Positions 16,070 through 24,230 of a stretch of 64,000 nucleotides of DNA are shown here, piece after piece (position 1 is the stretch's first letter; every line of letters begins with the position of its first letter). The DNA lies in the NCBI GenBank assembly GCA_020637055.1, contig JACJWR010000001.1, positions 62,001 to 126,000 of the forward strand, given 5' to 3'. The notes beneath the pieces were generated by a model. The model was not told the origin of the DNA. It did not search any database and worked only from the letters and a program-made list of their open reading frames with translations. The position numbers and the translations under genes were made by a program. Source of the stretch: Actinomycetota bacterium. Its GTDB lineage: Bacteria; Actinomycetota; Actinomycetes; S36-B12; UBA10799.

Positions 16070-17841
16070 CGATCGGTAGCCGCTCTCATCCATTGGAGTG
16101 CAGTCTCCGGACAAACCCGCACTTCCACATCAACCTCATCACACCCCAGCGGCTTCACCCGCACGTGCGTGATGAGCGGGTGCTTCGGACGCTCATCCTG
16201 CTCGTCGTCGCCAATGAGTTCCTCGTGCATCTTCTCGCCCGGGCGTAGCCCCGTGTAGACGATCTTGATGTCCCGTCCCGACTTCTCGATCATGTGCTTG
16301 GCCACGTTGTCGATCTTCACCGGCTCACCCATGTCGAGGATCAGCGTCTCCGAATCCTCCCCCAGCGACGCCGCCTGTAGCACCAGGTGGACCGCCTCCG
16401 GGATCGTCATGAAGAAGCGGGTCACCTCAGGGTCGGTTACGGTCACCGGACCACCTGCGGCGATCTGCGCCCGGAATGCCGTCAGCACCGATCCGCGCGA
16501 ACCCAGCACGTTGCCGAATCGCACCGAAAGGTACCTTCCGCCCGCCGGGGCCGGCACCCCCGCAGTCAGGCGTTCGGTGGTCTTCTTCGAATAGCCCAGC
16601 ACGTTCTCCGGGTTGGCCGCCTTGTCGGTGGAGATGTTCACGAACACCGGCGCGCCGAACTCGCGTGCCGACATCAGCACGTTCCGAGTGCCCAGCACGT
16701 TGGTCTTGAAGGCCTCGTCCGGCGCCCGCTCAAGCAGCGGCATGTGTTTGAGCGCGGCGGCGTGGAACACCACGTCCGGCCGGACATGGTCCATCACCGC
16801 ACGCAGCCGGTCGAGGTCGCGGATGTCTGCCAGGATCACGTCGTCGCTGTCGAGCAGCGCCCGGCCGTGAATGCTCATCTGCACCGCATGCAGGGCACTT
16901 TCGTCGCGGTCGAGCAGGCCGACGTACGCCGGGCGATAGCGGTGCACCTGCCGGGCGAGCTCGGAACCGATCGAGCCGCCAGCCCCGGTGATGAGCACGC
17001 GACGGCCACCCAACATTGCGTCGATGCCGGCCTCTTCGGTTTCGATCGGGCGCCGGCCGAGCAGGTCCTCTTCGGTGACCTGGGAGATGTCGCCGAGTTT
17101 CACGGCTCCGCCGACGATGTCCTGCGTGCTCGGGATCACCCGCATCTGCATGCCGGCAGCCCGCGCCTCACGCTCCCACTCCAACAGTTTCCCGGACTCC
17201 ACCTGCGCGATCGCCACCACAAGCACCGTCGCGCCGGTGCGCTCAGCCACTTTGCCGACGTCCGTGCTGGTGCCCCGCACGGGCACGCCGTTCAGCCGCA
17301 GTCGGCGTTTCGTGGGGTCGTCGTCGAGTAGCGCCACGGGGTCGTAGTCTGCTCGCGAATCGAGCAGCATCGCCTTGACGAGTTGCTCGCCCGCATCGCC
17401 GGCGCCAAGCACCACCGTGGGCTTGCCCACGTGGGTGGTGCGCTTCTTCTCACGGTAGGCGCGGACCACGAATCGGCCTGCGAGCATGGACACCATGGCG
17501 ATGCCAGCGGCGATGATCGGCGTGGACCGGGGAACCGAACCGTCGCCCACGAGCAGCAGCGCCACGGTCGTGGCGCCCCCGACCAAGAACGTGGTGGTGA
17601 CCACACCGATGACCTCGTCGAAAGACCCGAAGCGGTAGCGGCCCCGGTAGAGCTGCAACGACCAGCCGGCCACCACCTGGAACAGCCCCATCACCGCCCC
17701 GAGCAATAGGGCATCCTTCAACTGCGTCACCGAGGGCGTGAGATCGAACCGCAGGGTCACCGCGATTGCGGCCCCAATGACCCAGCACATGAAGTCGAAC
17801 CCCGCCTGCGAAAACCTTCGCACGATCGGGCTGCTCAACAC
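16066..17841 (-). CDS. Membrane-anchored UDP-sugar 4,6-dehydratase (PglF/WbpM/CapD type)
   Basis: A 591-residue protein. Four hydrophobic helices in the first 125 residues are followed by a CoA-binding-like Rossmann domain (VVLGAGDAGEQLV, 144-156). The catalytic short-chain dehydrogenase domain has LITGAGGSIGSELA (283-296), FHAAALKHMPLLE and NISTDKAANPENVLGYSKK. These match the WbpM/PglF family, which converts UDP-GlcNAc to the 4-keto-6-deoxy sugar. The start is a GTG at 17841 with GGGAGA about 8 nt upstream. It is the first gene of the amino-sugar operon. At about 68% GC it belongs to the core composition, in contrast to the genes downstream of it. Confidence 0.93.
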   Translation of the reverse strand: MLSSPIVRRFSQAGFDFMCWVIGAAIAVTLRFDLTPSVTQLKDALLLGAVMGLFQVVAGWSLQLYRGRYRFGSFDEVIGVVTTTFLVGGATTVALLLVGDGSVPRSTPIIAAGIAMVSMLAGRFVVRAYREKKRTTHVGKPTVVLGAGDAGEQLVKAMLLDSRADYDPVALLDDDPTKRRLRLNGVPVRGTSTDVGKVAERTGATVLVVAIAQVESGKLLEWEREARAAGMQMRVIPSTQDIVGGAVKLGDISQVTEEDLLGRRPIETEEAGIDAMLGGRRVLITGAGGSIGSELARQVHRYRPAYVGLLDRDESALHAVQMSIHGRALLDSDDVILADIRDLDRLRAVMDHVRPDVVFHAAALKHMPLLERAPDEAFKTNVLGTRNVLMSAREFGAPVFVNISTDKAANPENVLGYSKKTTERLTAGVPAPAGGRYLSVRFGNVLGSRGSVLTAFRAQIAAGGPVTVTDPEVTRFFMTIPEAVHLVLQAASLGEDSETLILDMGEPVKIDNVAKHMIEKSGRDIKIVYTGLRPGEKMHEELIGDDEQDERPKHPLITHVRVKPLGCDEVDVEVRVCPETALQWMRAATDR

Positions 17842-18088
17842 CTAACGTCTCCCATGCTCATGTCACGACCCCCTCGCGACCCTGCCGACTTTGAGTCTTC
17901 AATGCCTCGCCGAGTGTAACTGGCGGGGTCGGCGGGCGGTGCAGGTTCCCGAAGATGGCCGGGGGCGGGTTTGTCCGCGGTTTGGACGGGCCCGTTGGGC
18001 GACTGCACACGTGTGTCGCGCTGGGGAGTCCGAATCAGGAGTTGGTGCATCGGTTGCGACTGCGCCCCCAGCGCGTACCGTCGCGAGT

Positions 18089-18622
18089 ATGTACCCGATT
18101 CTGCTGTTCGACGGCGACTGCGCCTTCTGCACCGCCAGCGTCAACTTCCTGCAGCGATACATCCGGCCCAAGGCGCGGATCATCGCCTGGCAACGCGCAG
18201 ATCTGGCCACGCTCGGTGTGAGCGAGCAGGAGTGCCGGGAGTCGATCCAATGGTTTGCGGCGCCCGGGTCGCGGCCATTGACGCAGGGCCGGGCCGTGGC
18301 AGCCGCGTTGTGTTGCGGGGCGGTCCCTTGGCCTCTGGTTGGACGGTTGATGCAGGTGCCGGGGGTCGTGCAGGTCATGGACGCGGCCTATCGGCTCGTG
18401 GCGGCGAATCGTTTCCGCCTGCCTGGGTCGACGCCGGCGTGCCGGTTGCCCGACCCATCGACAGTAGGGGAAGCCGAAGGCGGCGTGGCGGTGGCGTCGG
18501 CACCGGCGTCGTCGACGGCCCGGGGCGACTCTGCCGGGGCGTCGGCACCTGCGTCGTCAACGGCTCTGGCGGCTCCTTCCGGGGCATCGGTACGGGCCCG
18601 CCCGTCGGCCCCGGCTGCCTGA
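18089..18622 (+). CDS. DUF393 / DCC-family thiol-disulfide oxidoreductase-like protein
   Basis: A 177-residue protein. ILLFDGDCAFCTASVNFL at the N-terminus is the D-G-x-C-x-x-C signature of the DCC (DUF393) family, proteins with a thioredoxin-like fold of uncertain role. The first 115 residues cover the domain. The rest is a low-complexity Ala/Ser/Pro tail in which SAPASSTA occurs twice. I take the ATG at 18089 because the family begins at this point; the frame upstream is not conserved in character. It is followed after 2 nt by the DUF2071 gene, so they form an operon. Alternative functions cannot be separated from sequence alone. Confidence 0.82.
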   Translation: MYPILLFDGDCAFCTASVNFLQRYIRPKARIIAWQRADLATLGVSEQECRESIQWFAAPGSRPLTQGRAVAAALCCGAVPWPLVGRLMQVPGVVQVMDAAYRLVAANRFRLPGSTPACRLPDPSTVGEAEGGVAVASAPASSTARGDSAGASAPASSTALAAPSGASVRARPSAPAA

Positions 18623-18624
18623 CC

Positions 18625-19356
18625 ATGGGCCTCCCGCCTGACTTCCAGGTTGAGCCGCCCCCTCTGCGAGGCCGCGTGATCTTCGAACACGACTGGCGCG
18701 ATCTGGCCTTCCTACACTGGCGACTGCCCCCTGACGCGGTCGCGCCCCTGATGCCGGCGGGGACTCGGCCCGACACCTTCGACGGCGACACGTTCGTCGC
18801 GCTGGTGCCGTTCGAATTGCGGGGCGCGAACTTCTTCGGCAGCCCCGCCTTTCCCTACTTCGGCGATTTCCTCGAGACCAACGTGCGGCTCTACTCGGTC
18901 GACGATCACGGGCGTCACGGGGTGGTGTTCGCCAGCCTCGAGACCAGCCGGTTGGCAATCGCGCTGGCGGCGCGCACGACGGTCGGCCTGCCGTACACCT
19001 GGTCGCGGCAGACCTCGGCGGTCTCCGGCTCGCGCCGCACCTGGACCACCCGCCGACGCTGGCCCGACCGCGGGCTTCGCAGCGAGATCAGCATCGAGGT
19101 CGGCCCAGTGATCACCGAGCCCGACGACCTGGCCGTCTTCCTCACCGCGCGCTGGGGCCTGCACACGGAACGCTTCGGCCGCACGGTGTGGATGCCCAAC
19201 GTCCACGAGCCGTGGGAACTCCACCGGGCGCAGGTCACACGGCTGCGCGACCAACTCGTCCGAGCGGCTGGTGTGCCGATCGCGGGGGCACCGGATGTGC
19301 CGACGATGTTCTCGTCCGGCGTGCACACCGTGTTCGGGGAGCCGGTGGCGCTGTAG
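18625..19356 (+). CDS. DUF2071 (YqjF-like) protein
   Basis: A 243-residue protein matching the plan of the DUF2071/YqjF family. It starts FEHDWRDLAFLHWRLPPDAV and continues with GDTFVALVPFELRG, FLETNVRLYSVDDHGRHGVV and FLTARWGLHTERFGRTVWMP. The fold is thought to resemble acetoacetate decarboxylase, but no reaction is established for the family. The start follows the DUF393 stop by 2 nt. This DUF393-DUF2071 pairing occurs in other actinobacteria in my recollection, which hints at a common role in redox or lipid-related metabolism, but the function is unknown. Confidence 0.82.
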   Translation: MGLPPDFQVEPPPLRGRVIFEHDWRDLAFLHWRLPPDAVAPLMPAGTRPDTFDGDTFVALVPFELRGANFFGSPAFPYFGDFLETNVRLYSVDDHGRHGVVFASLETSRLAIALAARTTVGLPYTWSRQTSAVSGSRRTWTTRRRWPDRGLRSEISIEVGPVITEPDDLAVFLTARWGLHTERFGRTVWMPNVHEPWELHRAQVTRLRDQLVRAAGVPIAGAPDVPTMFSSGVHTVFGEPVAL

Positions 19357-19415
19357 GGCTGGGGGATGGTCGGTCTTGCGGGGGCCTGAGTGGGGTGGCT
19401 CTTGCCGCTGCGCCG

Positions 19416-19515
19416 GTGAGCGGACGGGTTCGTCGCGCCCCACCCGTGAGCGAACGGGTTCGTCGCGCTAGCGGGGTCGAATCGGGCTCCTAGCGTGACG
19501 AAGGCGTTCGCTCAC
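19416..19515. repeat. Dispersed hairpin repeat, cluster 1
   Basis: Three arms of one motif occur here. Two are direct copies of GTGAGCGNACGGGTTCGTCG at 19416-19438 and 19446-19469, and one is inverted at 19492-19515. The second and third arms pair over 21 of 24 positions and enclose a 22-nt loop containing GTCGAATCGGG. The same arms and the same loop core (inverted) recur in cluster 2. It lies between the DUF2071 and Uma2 genes. The rest of 19357-19660 shows no gene. Confidence 0.85.
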
Positions 19516-19660
19516 CGGAGCACCGAGCACCGGAGCAGGCGCATCCGAGAGTGCCAACCGAGGCGGGAACCCTGACCACCTCCGACCCCCTGTGGATAGC
19601 CGTTTGACGCCAGGGCTCGGGCGGGAGACGCTTGTGTCGATGAATCAAAAGGGGGACATC

Positions 19661-20221
19661 ATGGCCAGCATGGTCACCGCAAACCTACTCACCCGCGCCG
19701 ACCTCGACGCCCTACCCAACGACGGCCCACGCCACGAACTCATCGACGGCCAATTCGTCATGACGCCGGCACCGGGGACCGCCCACCAAACGATCGCGAT
19801 ACAACTTGCATCGCAACTCAATCAGGCCCTTCGGGGTTCGGGCTTGAAGGTTCTCACGGCGCCCTTCGATGTGGTGCTCGGCTCGAACGTTGTTGAACCC
19901 GACATCGTTGTTGCGCCCAAGGCCAACTTCACGGCCCAGGATCTACCGGTGCCGCCACTGCTCGTCGTCGAGATCCTCTCGCCCACGACTCAGCACCTCG
20001 ACCGCGGGCGCAAGCGCGAAATCTACGCCGAAGCCGGAGTGCCCCACTACTGGATCGTCGACCCCGACGAACCAGCCATCACTGTCTACGCACTCAATGC
20101 CGCTGCACGAACCGACAGGAATTCGTACTGGGAAGCCGCCCACGCCGCCGGCGACGAGTCGCTCGAAGTCGAGCAACCCTTCGCGCTGCGAATCACACCC
20201 GCGGAACTCCGGGACGACTGA
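19661..20221 (+). CDS. Uma2-family (DUF820) PD-(D/E)XK protein
   Basis: A 186-residue protein. LTRADLDALPNDGPRHELID opens the family, VVEPDIVV carries the catalytic Asp, and LLVVEILSPTTQHLDRGRKR, then EIYAEAGVPHYWIVDP, carry the Glu and Lys of the restriction-endonuclease-like fold. Uma2 proteins are widespread and mostly uncharacterised, probably nucleases of mobile origin. I choose the ATG at 19661 because GGGGGAC lies 6 nt before it; earlier ATGs at 19592 and 19640 lack a site. It stands alone between a repeat cluster and the convergent COG0523 gene, with 3 bp between the two stops. Confidence 0.88.
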   Translation: MASMVTANLLTRADLDALPNDGPRHELIDGQFVMTPAPGTAHQTIAIQLASQLNQALRGSGLKVLTAPFDVVLGSNVVEPDIVVAPKANFTAQDLPVPPLLVVEILSPTTQHLDRGRKREIYAEAGVPHYWIVDPDEPAITVYALNAAARTDRNSYWEAAHAAGDESLEVEQPFALRITPAELRDD

Positions 20222-20224
20222 GCC

Positions 20225-21301
20225 TCACCGATTCCCGTCGCCGGGCCCGGACCACAACCCGGCGAACGGATCGTCGATCCGCTGCCAATCCCGTGCGGCG
20301 TAGGCCATCTCGTCGTCGGTGAGCACGGCCGTGTCGAGGGCGTCGCGAATCAGCCACCACCGTTCGTCGATACCCACGAAGTTCAGCCACGCCCCCGACT
20401 CGCGCACCTCCACGTCCGGTGCACCGAGCCGCAACTGCCGACCGGCACTGTCCCATTCGACGCTGGTTGTGGGGCGCGTGGCGAGGTGCAGGTAGCCGCG
20501 CCCGCGCAGTGACACGTCTCCGACCTGCTCGAGGGCAGTCAGCAGCCGCAACGGGTGCAGCGGTCGGTCGGTGCGCCAATGCACCCGCCAGGCGTCTCCC
20601 TCACGATGGTCGTGGCTGTGCTCGGCGAGGCTCGCCGGGAGGGTACGACGCGTGGTGCGGACGAAGTCGAAGACCGAATCGATATGGGCCGGCAGGCGAT
20701 CCGGCAACGACGCCTCTGCATTGAGCAATCTGAGTACGCCGCGTTGCTGTTCCGTGGCGTCCGGGGCCACGATCACGTCGGCGCTCTCGATCTGCGCGAC
20801 GAGCACCTCCGCCAGGTGTCGGTCATCACCGGGGCCTGCAGCCAGACCCTGATCGGCCAACGTCGCGGCCGCGGTGAGCCTGCCCACCAGCCGCGGCGAA
20901 TCGATCATCGCCACGACTGCGACCACCGAGCAAACGTCCGCCACAGTGTTGCCGTCCTCGTCAGCCACGTGGTGGAAGTTGTCCAGGAATCCCATCGGCT
21001 CCACGGCCTCCGGCAGGACGAGCACCACGCGGTCAACCCCGGGTTCCAATGCCAAGGCCCTCAACGTCGGCAGCACATCCTCGCGCAGCGTGCACGCCAC
21101 ACAACCGTGAGCAAGATCGACCAGATGCGCGGACACGGAGCCGTCCCCGGCCTCGATCGTGCGCGACACCAAGCCGACGCCGATCTGGTCGATGCAGTGA
21201 CTCACGAGTCGAGCATGGGGATCGCCGAGCAACAGGTCTCGCCCCGCCGAATAGGTGGCCACCCGGTCGAGTCCGCTGATCACAGTGATGGGTAAAGTCA
21301 T
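20225..21301 (-). CDS. COG0523/CobW-like protein, probable Zur-regulated zinc-stress factor
   Basis: A 358-residue protein of the CobW family. HGCVACTLREDVLPTL retains the family's metal-binding Cys-x-x-Cys region, and VVLPEAVEP and VDSVFDFV-like segments follow. The C-terminal CobW_C half starts near WRVHWRTDRPLHPLRLL. The N-terminal P-loop is not canonical: SGLDRVATYSAGRDLL replaces GxxGxGKT, so GTP hydrolysis is doubtful. This is as in some actinobacterial members that act in zinc-starved ribosome hibernation (Mrf-like). A Zur-like palindrome lies directly upstream, and the gene is divergent from an FAD oxidoreductase, as in the Zur regulon of Corynebacterium glutamicum. Confidence 0.8.
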   Translation of the reverse strand: MTLPITVISGLDRVATYSAGRDLLLGDPHARLVSHCIDQIGVGLVSRTIEAGDGSVSAHLVDLAHGCVACTLREDVLPTLRALALEPGVDRVVLVLPEAVEPMGFLDNFHHVADEDGNTVADVCSVVAVVAMIDSPRLVGRLTAAATLADQGLAAGPGDDRHLAEVLVAQIESADVIVAPDATEQQRGVLRLLNAEASLPDRLPAHIDSVFDFVRTTRRTLPASLAEHSHDHREGDAWRVHWRTDRPLHPLRLLTALEQVGDVSLRGRGYLHLATRPTTSVEWDSAGRQLRLGAPDVEVRESGAWLNFVGIDERWWLIRDALDTAVLTDDEMAYAARDWQRIDDPFAGLWSGPGDGNR

Positions 21302-21314
21302 GGCGATACCTTAT

Positions 21315-21332
21315 CGCGAATCATTCTCATTA
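21315..21332. promoter_or_regulatory. Putative Zur box between the divergent COG0523 and oxidoreductase genes
   Basis: The sequence CGCGAATCATTCTCATTA has the A-A-T-N-A-T-T core and partial dyad symmetry (11 of 15 positions) of actinobacterial Zur sites, whose consensus resembles TGATAATCATTATCA. It lies 14 bp before the COG0523 start and 16 bp before the oxidoreductase start. Bound repressor would block both promoters. Gene content on both sides agrees with zinc-starvation control. Confidence 0.5.
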
Positions 21333-21347
21333 CCACTAAGGGGTGCC

Positions 21348-22580
21348 GTGCAAGTTGTGGATGACGTGGACCTTGCAGTTGTGGGCGCTGGTCCACAGGC
21401 GCTCACGCTGCTGAGCTACATAGCCGAACACCAACCGGGGTTGCTGAGCCGAACGGTGGTGTTCGACCCCGACGACTGGCTCGCCCGCTGGCACCGGCAG
21501 TTCGCCACCTACCGAATCCCGATGCTTCGCTCGGGCTGCGTGCATCATCCGCACCCCGATCCGTACGCACTGATCCGATTCGCCCGCGAACGTGGTCGCT
21601 CGGAAGAGTTTCGGGGAAGCATCGGCAGGCCCGATACCCGGTTGTTCGCCGACTTCTGCGGCCACCTGATCGGTGAGTACGGTCTCGGGGCACTGCGGGT
21701 GGCCGAGCGCGTCAGGGATCTGCACCCTCTCACCGGTGGCGGCGCGCACCTGGTCACTCGCGCGGGGACCTGGCGGGCGACCCGGGTGGTGCTGGCGTCG
21801 AATCCGGTGCGCCCCGTGACGCCGACGTGGCTCGGCGATGCCCGGGCCCGGTACCCCGGCGAAGCCGGGCTGGTGCACTCGGGGCAATGGGTCGAGGGCA
21901 TGGCCGACGGAGCTGATGCCGTCGTCGTCGGCGGCGGGCTCACCGCGGCACAGATCGTCGCGAATCAGGCCGCCGCCGGCGGGCACGTCACCTGGCTGAC
22001 CCGGGCTCGGTTGCGGGAGCGGGACCTCGACGTGGAGGCGCCGTGGCTCGGATCCGAACTGCGCCGATTCCATGCCGCCCGCGATGCTGGCGCCAGACTC
22101 GCCATGGCCCAGCGCGCCCGGGGCGGCGGCAGCATCCCCGCGGACGATTTGGAGATGCTTCGGCCGTTGCTCGCCGACGGCCGGGTGACCCACCTGCAGG
22201 GCGCGGTCGACCGGGTGAAGCGGACCGAAACTCGCTGGCGGGTTTCGCTGCGCCACCAGGGGACGACGCGAGTCACCGAAGCCGCGCATGTGGTGTGCGC
22301 CACCGGTAGCCGGGCGCACACCCGATCCGAATCGCTGCTCCGCCGCTGCCGCGCGCAGGTGCCGGTACGCAGAGTGCGCGGGATGCCGGTGCTGGATCGC
22401 GACCTGGCTTGGCCGGGGACGAGCGTTCACCTGATGGGACCGCTCGCCGTTGTCGGCCTGGGGCCGGCCTGCCGCACCATCATCGGTGCCCGTATCGCCG
22501 CGGAGAGGTTGCTGCACGCCTGGGGCGTGGACGACGCGCCGCAGCAATATCCGTGGCCGGGCGGTGAGCTGGGGTCGTGA
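21348..22580 (+). CDS. FAD/NAD(P)-binding oxidoreductase (PvdA/lysine-monooxygenase-like)
   Basis: A 410-residue protein starting at GTG 21348 behind AAGGGG. LAVVGAGPQALTLLSYI is the FAD-binding GxGxxA/G motif, AVVVGGGLTAAQIVANQAA is a second dinucleotide-binding motif, and HVVCATGSRAHTR is the ATG-type FAD motif. This layout resembles the N-hydroxylating monooxygenase/FAD_NAD_binding_9 group. Its partner across the divergent promoter is a COG0523 protein; the same pair is Zur-controlled in Corynebacterium glutamicum, so a role in zinc starvation is likely. The substrate is unknown. The stop codon TGA lies inside the first arm of repeat cluster 2. Confidence 0.8.
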   Translation: MQVVDDVDLAVVGAGPQALTLLSYIAEHQPGLLSRTVVFDPDDWLARWHRQFATYRIPMLRSGCVHHPHPDPYALIRFARERGRSEEFRGSIGRPDTRLFADFCGHLIGEYGLGALRVAERVRDLHPLTGGGAHLVTRAGTWRATRVVLASNPVRPVTPTWLGDARARYPGEAGLVHSGQWVEGMADGADAVVVGGGLTAAQIVANQAAAGGHVTWLTRARLRERDLDVEAPWLGSELRRFHAARDAGARLAMAQRARGGGSIPADDLEMLRPLLADGRVTHLQGAVDRVKRTETRWRVSLRHQGTTRVTEAAHVVCATGSRAHTRSESLLRRCRAQVPVRRVRGMPVLDRDLAWPGTSVHLMGPLAVVGLGPACRTIIGARIAAERLLHAWGVDDAPQQYPWPGGELGS

Positions 22581-22676
22581 GCGCGCGGGTTCGTCGCGCT
22601 GCTGCCGTGAGCGCACGGGTTCGTCGCGCTAGGAACCCGATTCGACCCGCCTAGCGCGACAAAGGCGTACGCTCAC
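22577..22676. repeat. Dispersed hairpin repeat, cluster 2
   Basis: Direct arms at 22577-22600 and 22607-22630 and an inverted arm at 22653-22676 repeat the motif of cluster 1. The loop core here, CCCGATTCGAC, is the reverse complement of the cluster 1 loop core. Further degenerate arms follow at about 22690-22711, 22720-22743 and, inverted, 22763-22788. The first arm supplies the stop codon of the FAD oxidoreductase gene. No gene is visible from 22581 to 22965. Confidence 0.85.
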
Positions 22677-22766
22677 CGAACACCGACCCGATCGCACGGG
22701 TTGGTCGCGCCCCAGCCGCCGAGCGGACGGTTTGGTCGCACTCACAGCGGCTTCCCGGGCTAAGAG

Positions 22767-22892
22767 TGCGACAAACCCGTCGGCTCGGCAGGAGGCTGCT
22801 GCGGCACCTCCTCAAACCCTGCGACAAACCCGTCGGCTCGGCAGGAGGCTGCTGCGGCACCCCCTCAATCCCTGCGACGAACCCGTCGGCTC
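22767..22892. repeat. 53-bp tandem direct repeat, about 2.4 units
   Basis: Units begin at 22767, 22820 and 22873, each exactly 53 bp apart. Units 1 and 2 are nearly identical; the third is cut off after about 20 bp. Each unit starts with TGCGACAAACCCGTCGGCTC, which is the inverted arm of the dispersed hairpin repeat, followed by GGCAGGAGGCTGCTGCGGCA. The array ends about 75 bp before the next gene. Confidence 0.9.
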
Positions 22893-22965
22893 AGATCCCG
22901 GGCCGTCATCCACAGGTTCCGACGGCCTACTTCTCTCGGCGACGCCATCGGCGGAGGGTGGACGG

Positions 22966-23991
22966 ATGCCCAAACTCGTGTTGTGGGACACCCCCGACCA
23001 GCCATTCATGGCCGAGCACGTGCCCGTCAGCCGCTCCCACCTGAGCCGCGCCGCCAAGGCGGGCACCATCCAACGGATCATCCGCGGCGTCTACCTGCGC
23101 AGCGACCTCATGCCTTCCGACCCTGCCTCCCGCCACCTACTGCACGCCCTCGCGATGCAGATGCGCCACGGCAACCAGATCGTCGCATCGCACGAAACGG
23201 CGGCGCTGGCATTGGGCCTGCCACTCCCGTCAAGACATGCGATCCCGCAGCGACCGCGCTTCCTGTGCGACCCCGACGACGGCCGTCGGCGCGACAGCGT
23301 ACCCCGCATCTGGCTCGCTCCACTGCCTGCCGAGCATGTGACGATCATCAGCAGCGGGTTGTTGGAGGGACTGCGGGTCACCTCCGGACCGCGCACCGCC
23401 ATGGATCTCGCCGGCCAGTTGCCGCTGCACTTCTCGATGATGCTGCTCGACGCCGTCGCACGACGGGAGGCTCTGCGACTTGCCCGGCCACAGCAACTGC
23501 GGGGCGAAGTCGACGGGCTACTGCTCGTCGAAGCTATCCGACCGCTCCGTGAGGCGCATCGTGTGCTGGGGCGACGGGGGTGCCGACGCCGCGCGCGGGC
23601 ACTCCTCCTGGCGGATCCGCGGCGCGAGTCACCGGGCGAGTCTGCGTCAGCGGCACAGATCTTCGTGGCCGGCCTTCCGACGCCCGAGGTGCAGGTGCGC
23701 TTCGTCACCGACGTCGGGGACTTCTTCGTCGACTTCTACTGGCCGGAGGCGGCGTTGGTCGGGGAATGCGACGGCGCGGTGAAGTACTACGGCGGCCCGC
23801 TGGTCTACGACCAGGCCCATGCGGATCGACGGCGGATCCAGGAGAAGCGGCGGGAGACTGCGATCGAACGGCGGGGCGTGAAGGTCACCCGTTGGTTGGC
23901 CGACGAGGCGCTGTATCGCCCGAACGCGTGGCTCCACACACTCGCGCAGTTGCTTCACGAACGCCGAGACCGACGGCCAAGAACCTTCTGA
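22966..23991 (+). CDS. AbiEi-type HTH plus DUF559-like nuclease-fold protein
   Basis: A 341-residue protein from an ATG with GGAGGG nearby; the longer upstream frame runs through repeats. The N-terminus VSRSHLSRAAKAGTIQRIIR, then GVYLRSD, is the winged-helix segment of AbiEi-like antitoxins. The C-terminus VDFYWPEAALVGECDGAVKY, with a following basic helix, has the Asp...Glu-x-Asp-Gly...Lys layout of DUF559/Vsr-like PD-(D/E)XK domains. No AbiEii toxin gene is next to it, so this is an orphan of the kind frequent in actinobacteria, with unproven function. A second gene of the same plan lies at 42329-43300. Confidence 0.75.
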   Translation: MPKLVLWDTPDQPFMAEHVPVSRSHLSRAAKAGTIQRIIRGVYLRSDLMPSDPASRHLLHALAMQMRHGNQIVASHETAALALGLPLPSRHAIPQRPRFLCDPDDGRRRDSVPRIWLAPLPAEHVTIISSGLLEGLRVTSGPRTAMDLAGQLPLHFSMMLLDAVARREALRLARPQQLRGEVDGLLLVEAIRPLREAHRVLGRRGCRRRARALLLADPRRESPGESASAAQIFVAGLPTPEVQVRFVTDVGDFFVDFYWPEAALVGECDGAVKYYGGPLVYDQAHADRRRIQEKRRETAIERRGVKVTRWLADEALYRPNAWLHTLAQLLHERRDRRPRTF

Positions 23992-24061
23992 CCAACGTCC
24001 TCATCCTCGGCAGTCCACAGACCCACCCCTCACGCGACCCCTACCGCTGCCACCCGCCACC

Positions 24062-24129
24062 GACACGACGGGTACGTCGCACTCTCAGCAAGATCCCGGG
24101 ACTAGAACGCGACAAACCCGTGCGCTCAC
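24062..24129. repeat. Dispersed hairpin repeat, cluster 3
   Basis: A degenerate arm (GACGGGTACGTCGCACTC) at about 24067-24084 and a well-preserved inverted arm (AACGCGACAAACCCGTGCGC, ending CTCAC) at 24106-24129 form a hairpin between the convergent ends of the AbiEi-like gene and the sulfotransferase gene. It may act as a bidirectional terminator, but there is no T-run. Confidence 0.7.
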
Positions 24130-24230
24130 GGGAACGGCGCGGGAGGGCGTGGCTGCGGAGGGCGGCGGAGGAGGGCTGGGCGGGGCGGGGGCGAGGCGGG
24201 GCGGCAGGAGGCGGAAGGCAGGGCCGGTGC

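Noticed and set aside
22966..23991. Calling a complete AbiE type IV toxin-antitoxin system
   Set aside because: Only the AbiEi-like N-terminal segment is present; no AbiEii nucleotidyltransferase gene is adjacent at either of the two loci.
19416..24129. CRISPR array
   Set aside because: The repeats are inverted and unevenly spaced, there are no unique spacers of constant length, and no cas gene is present.
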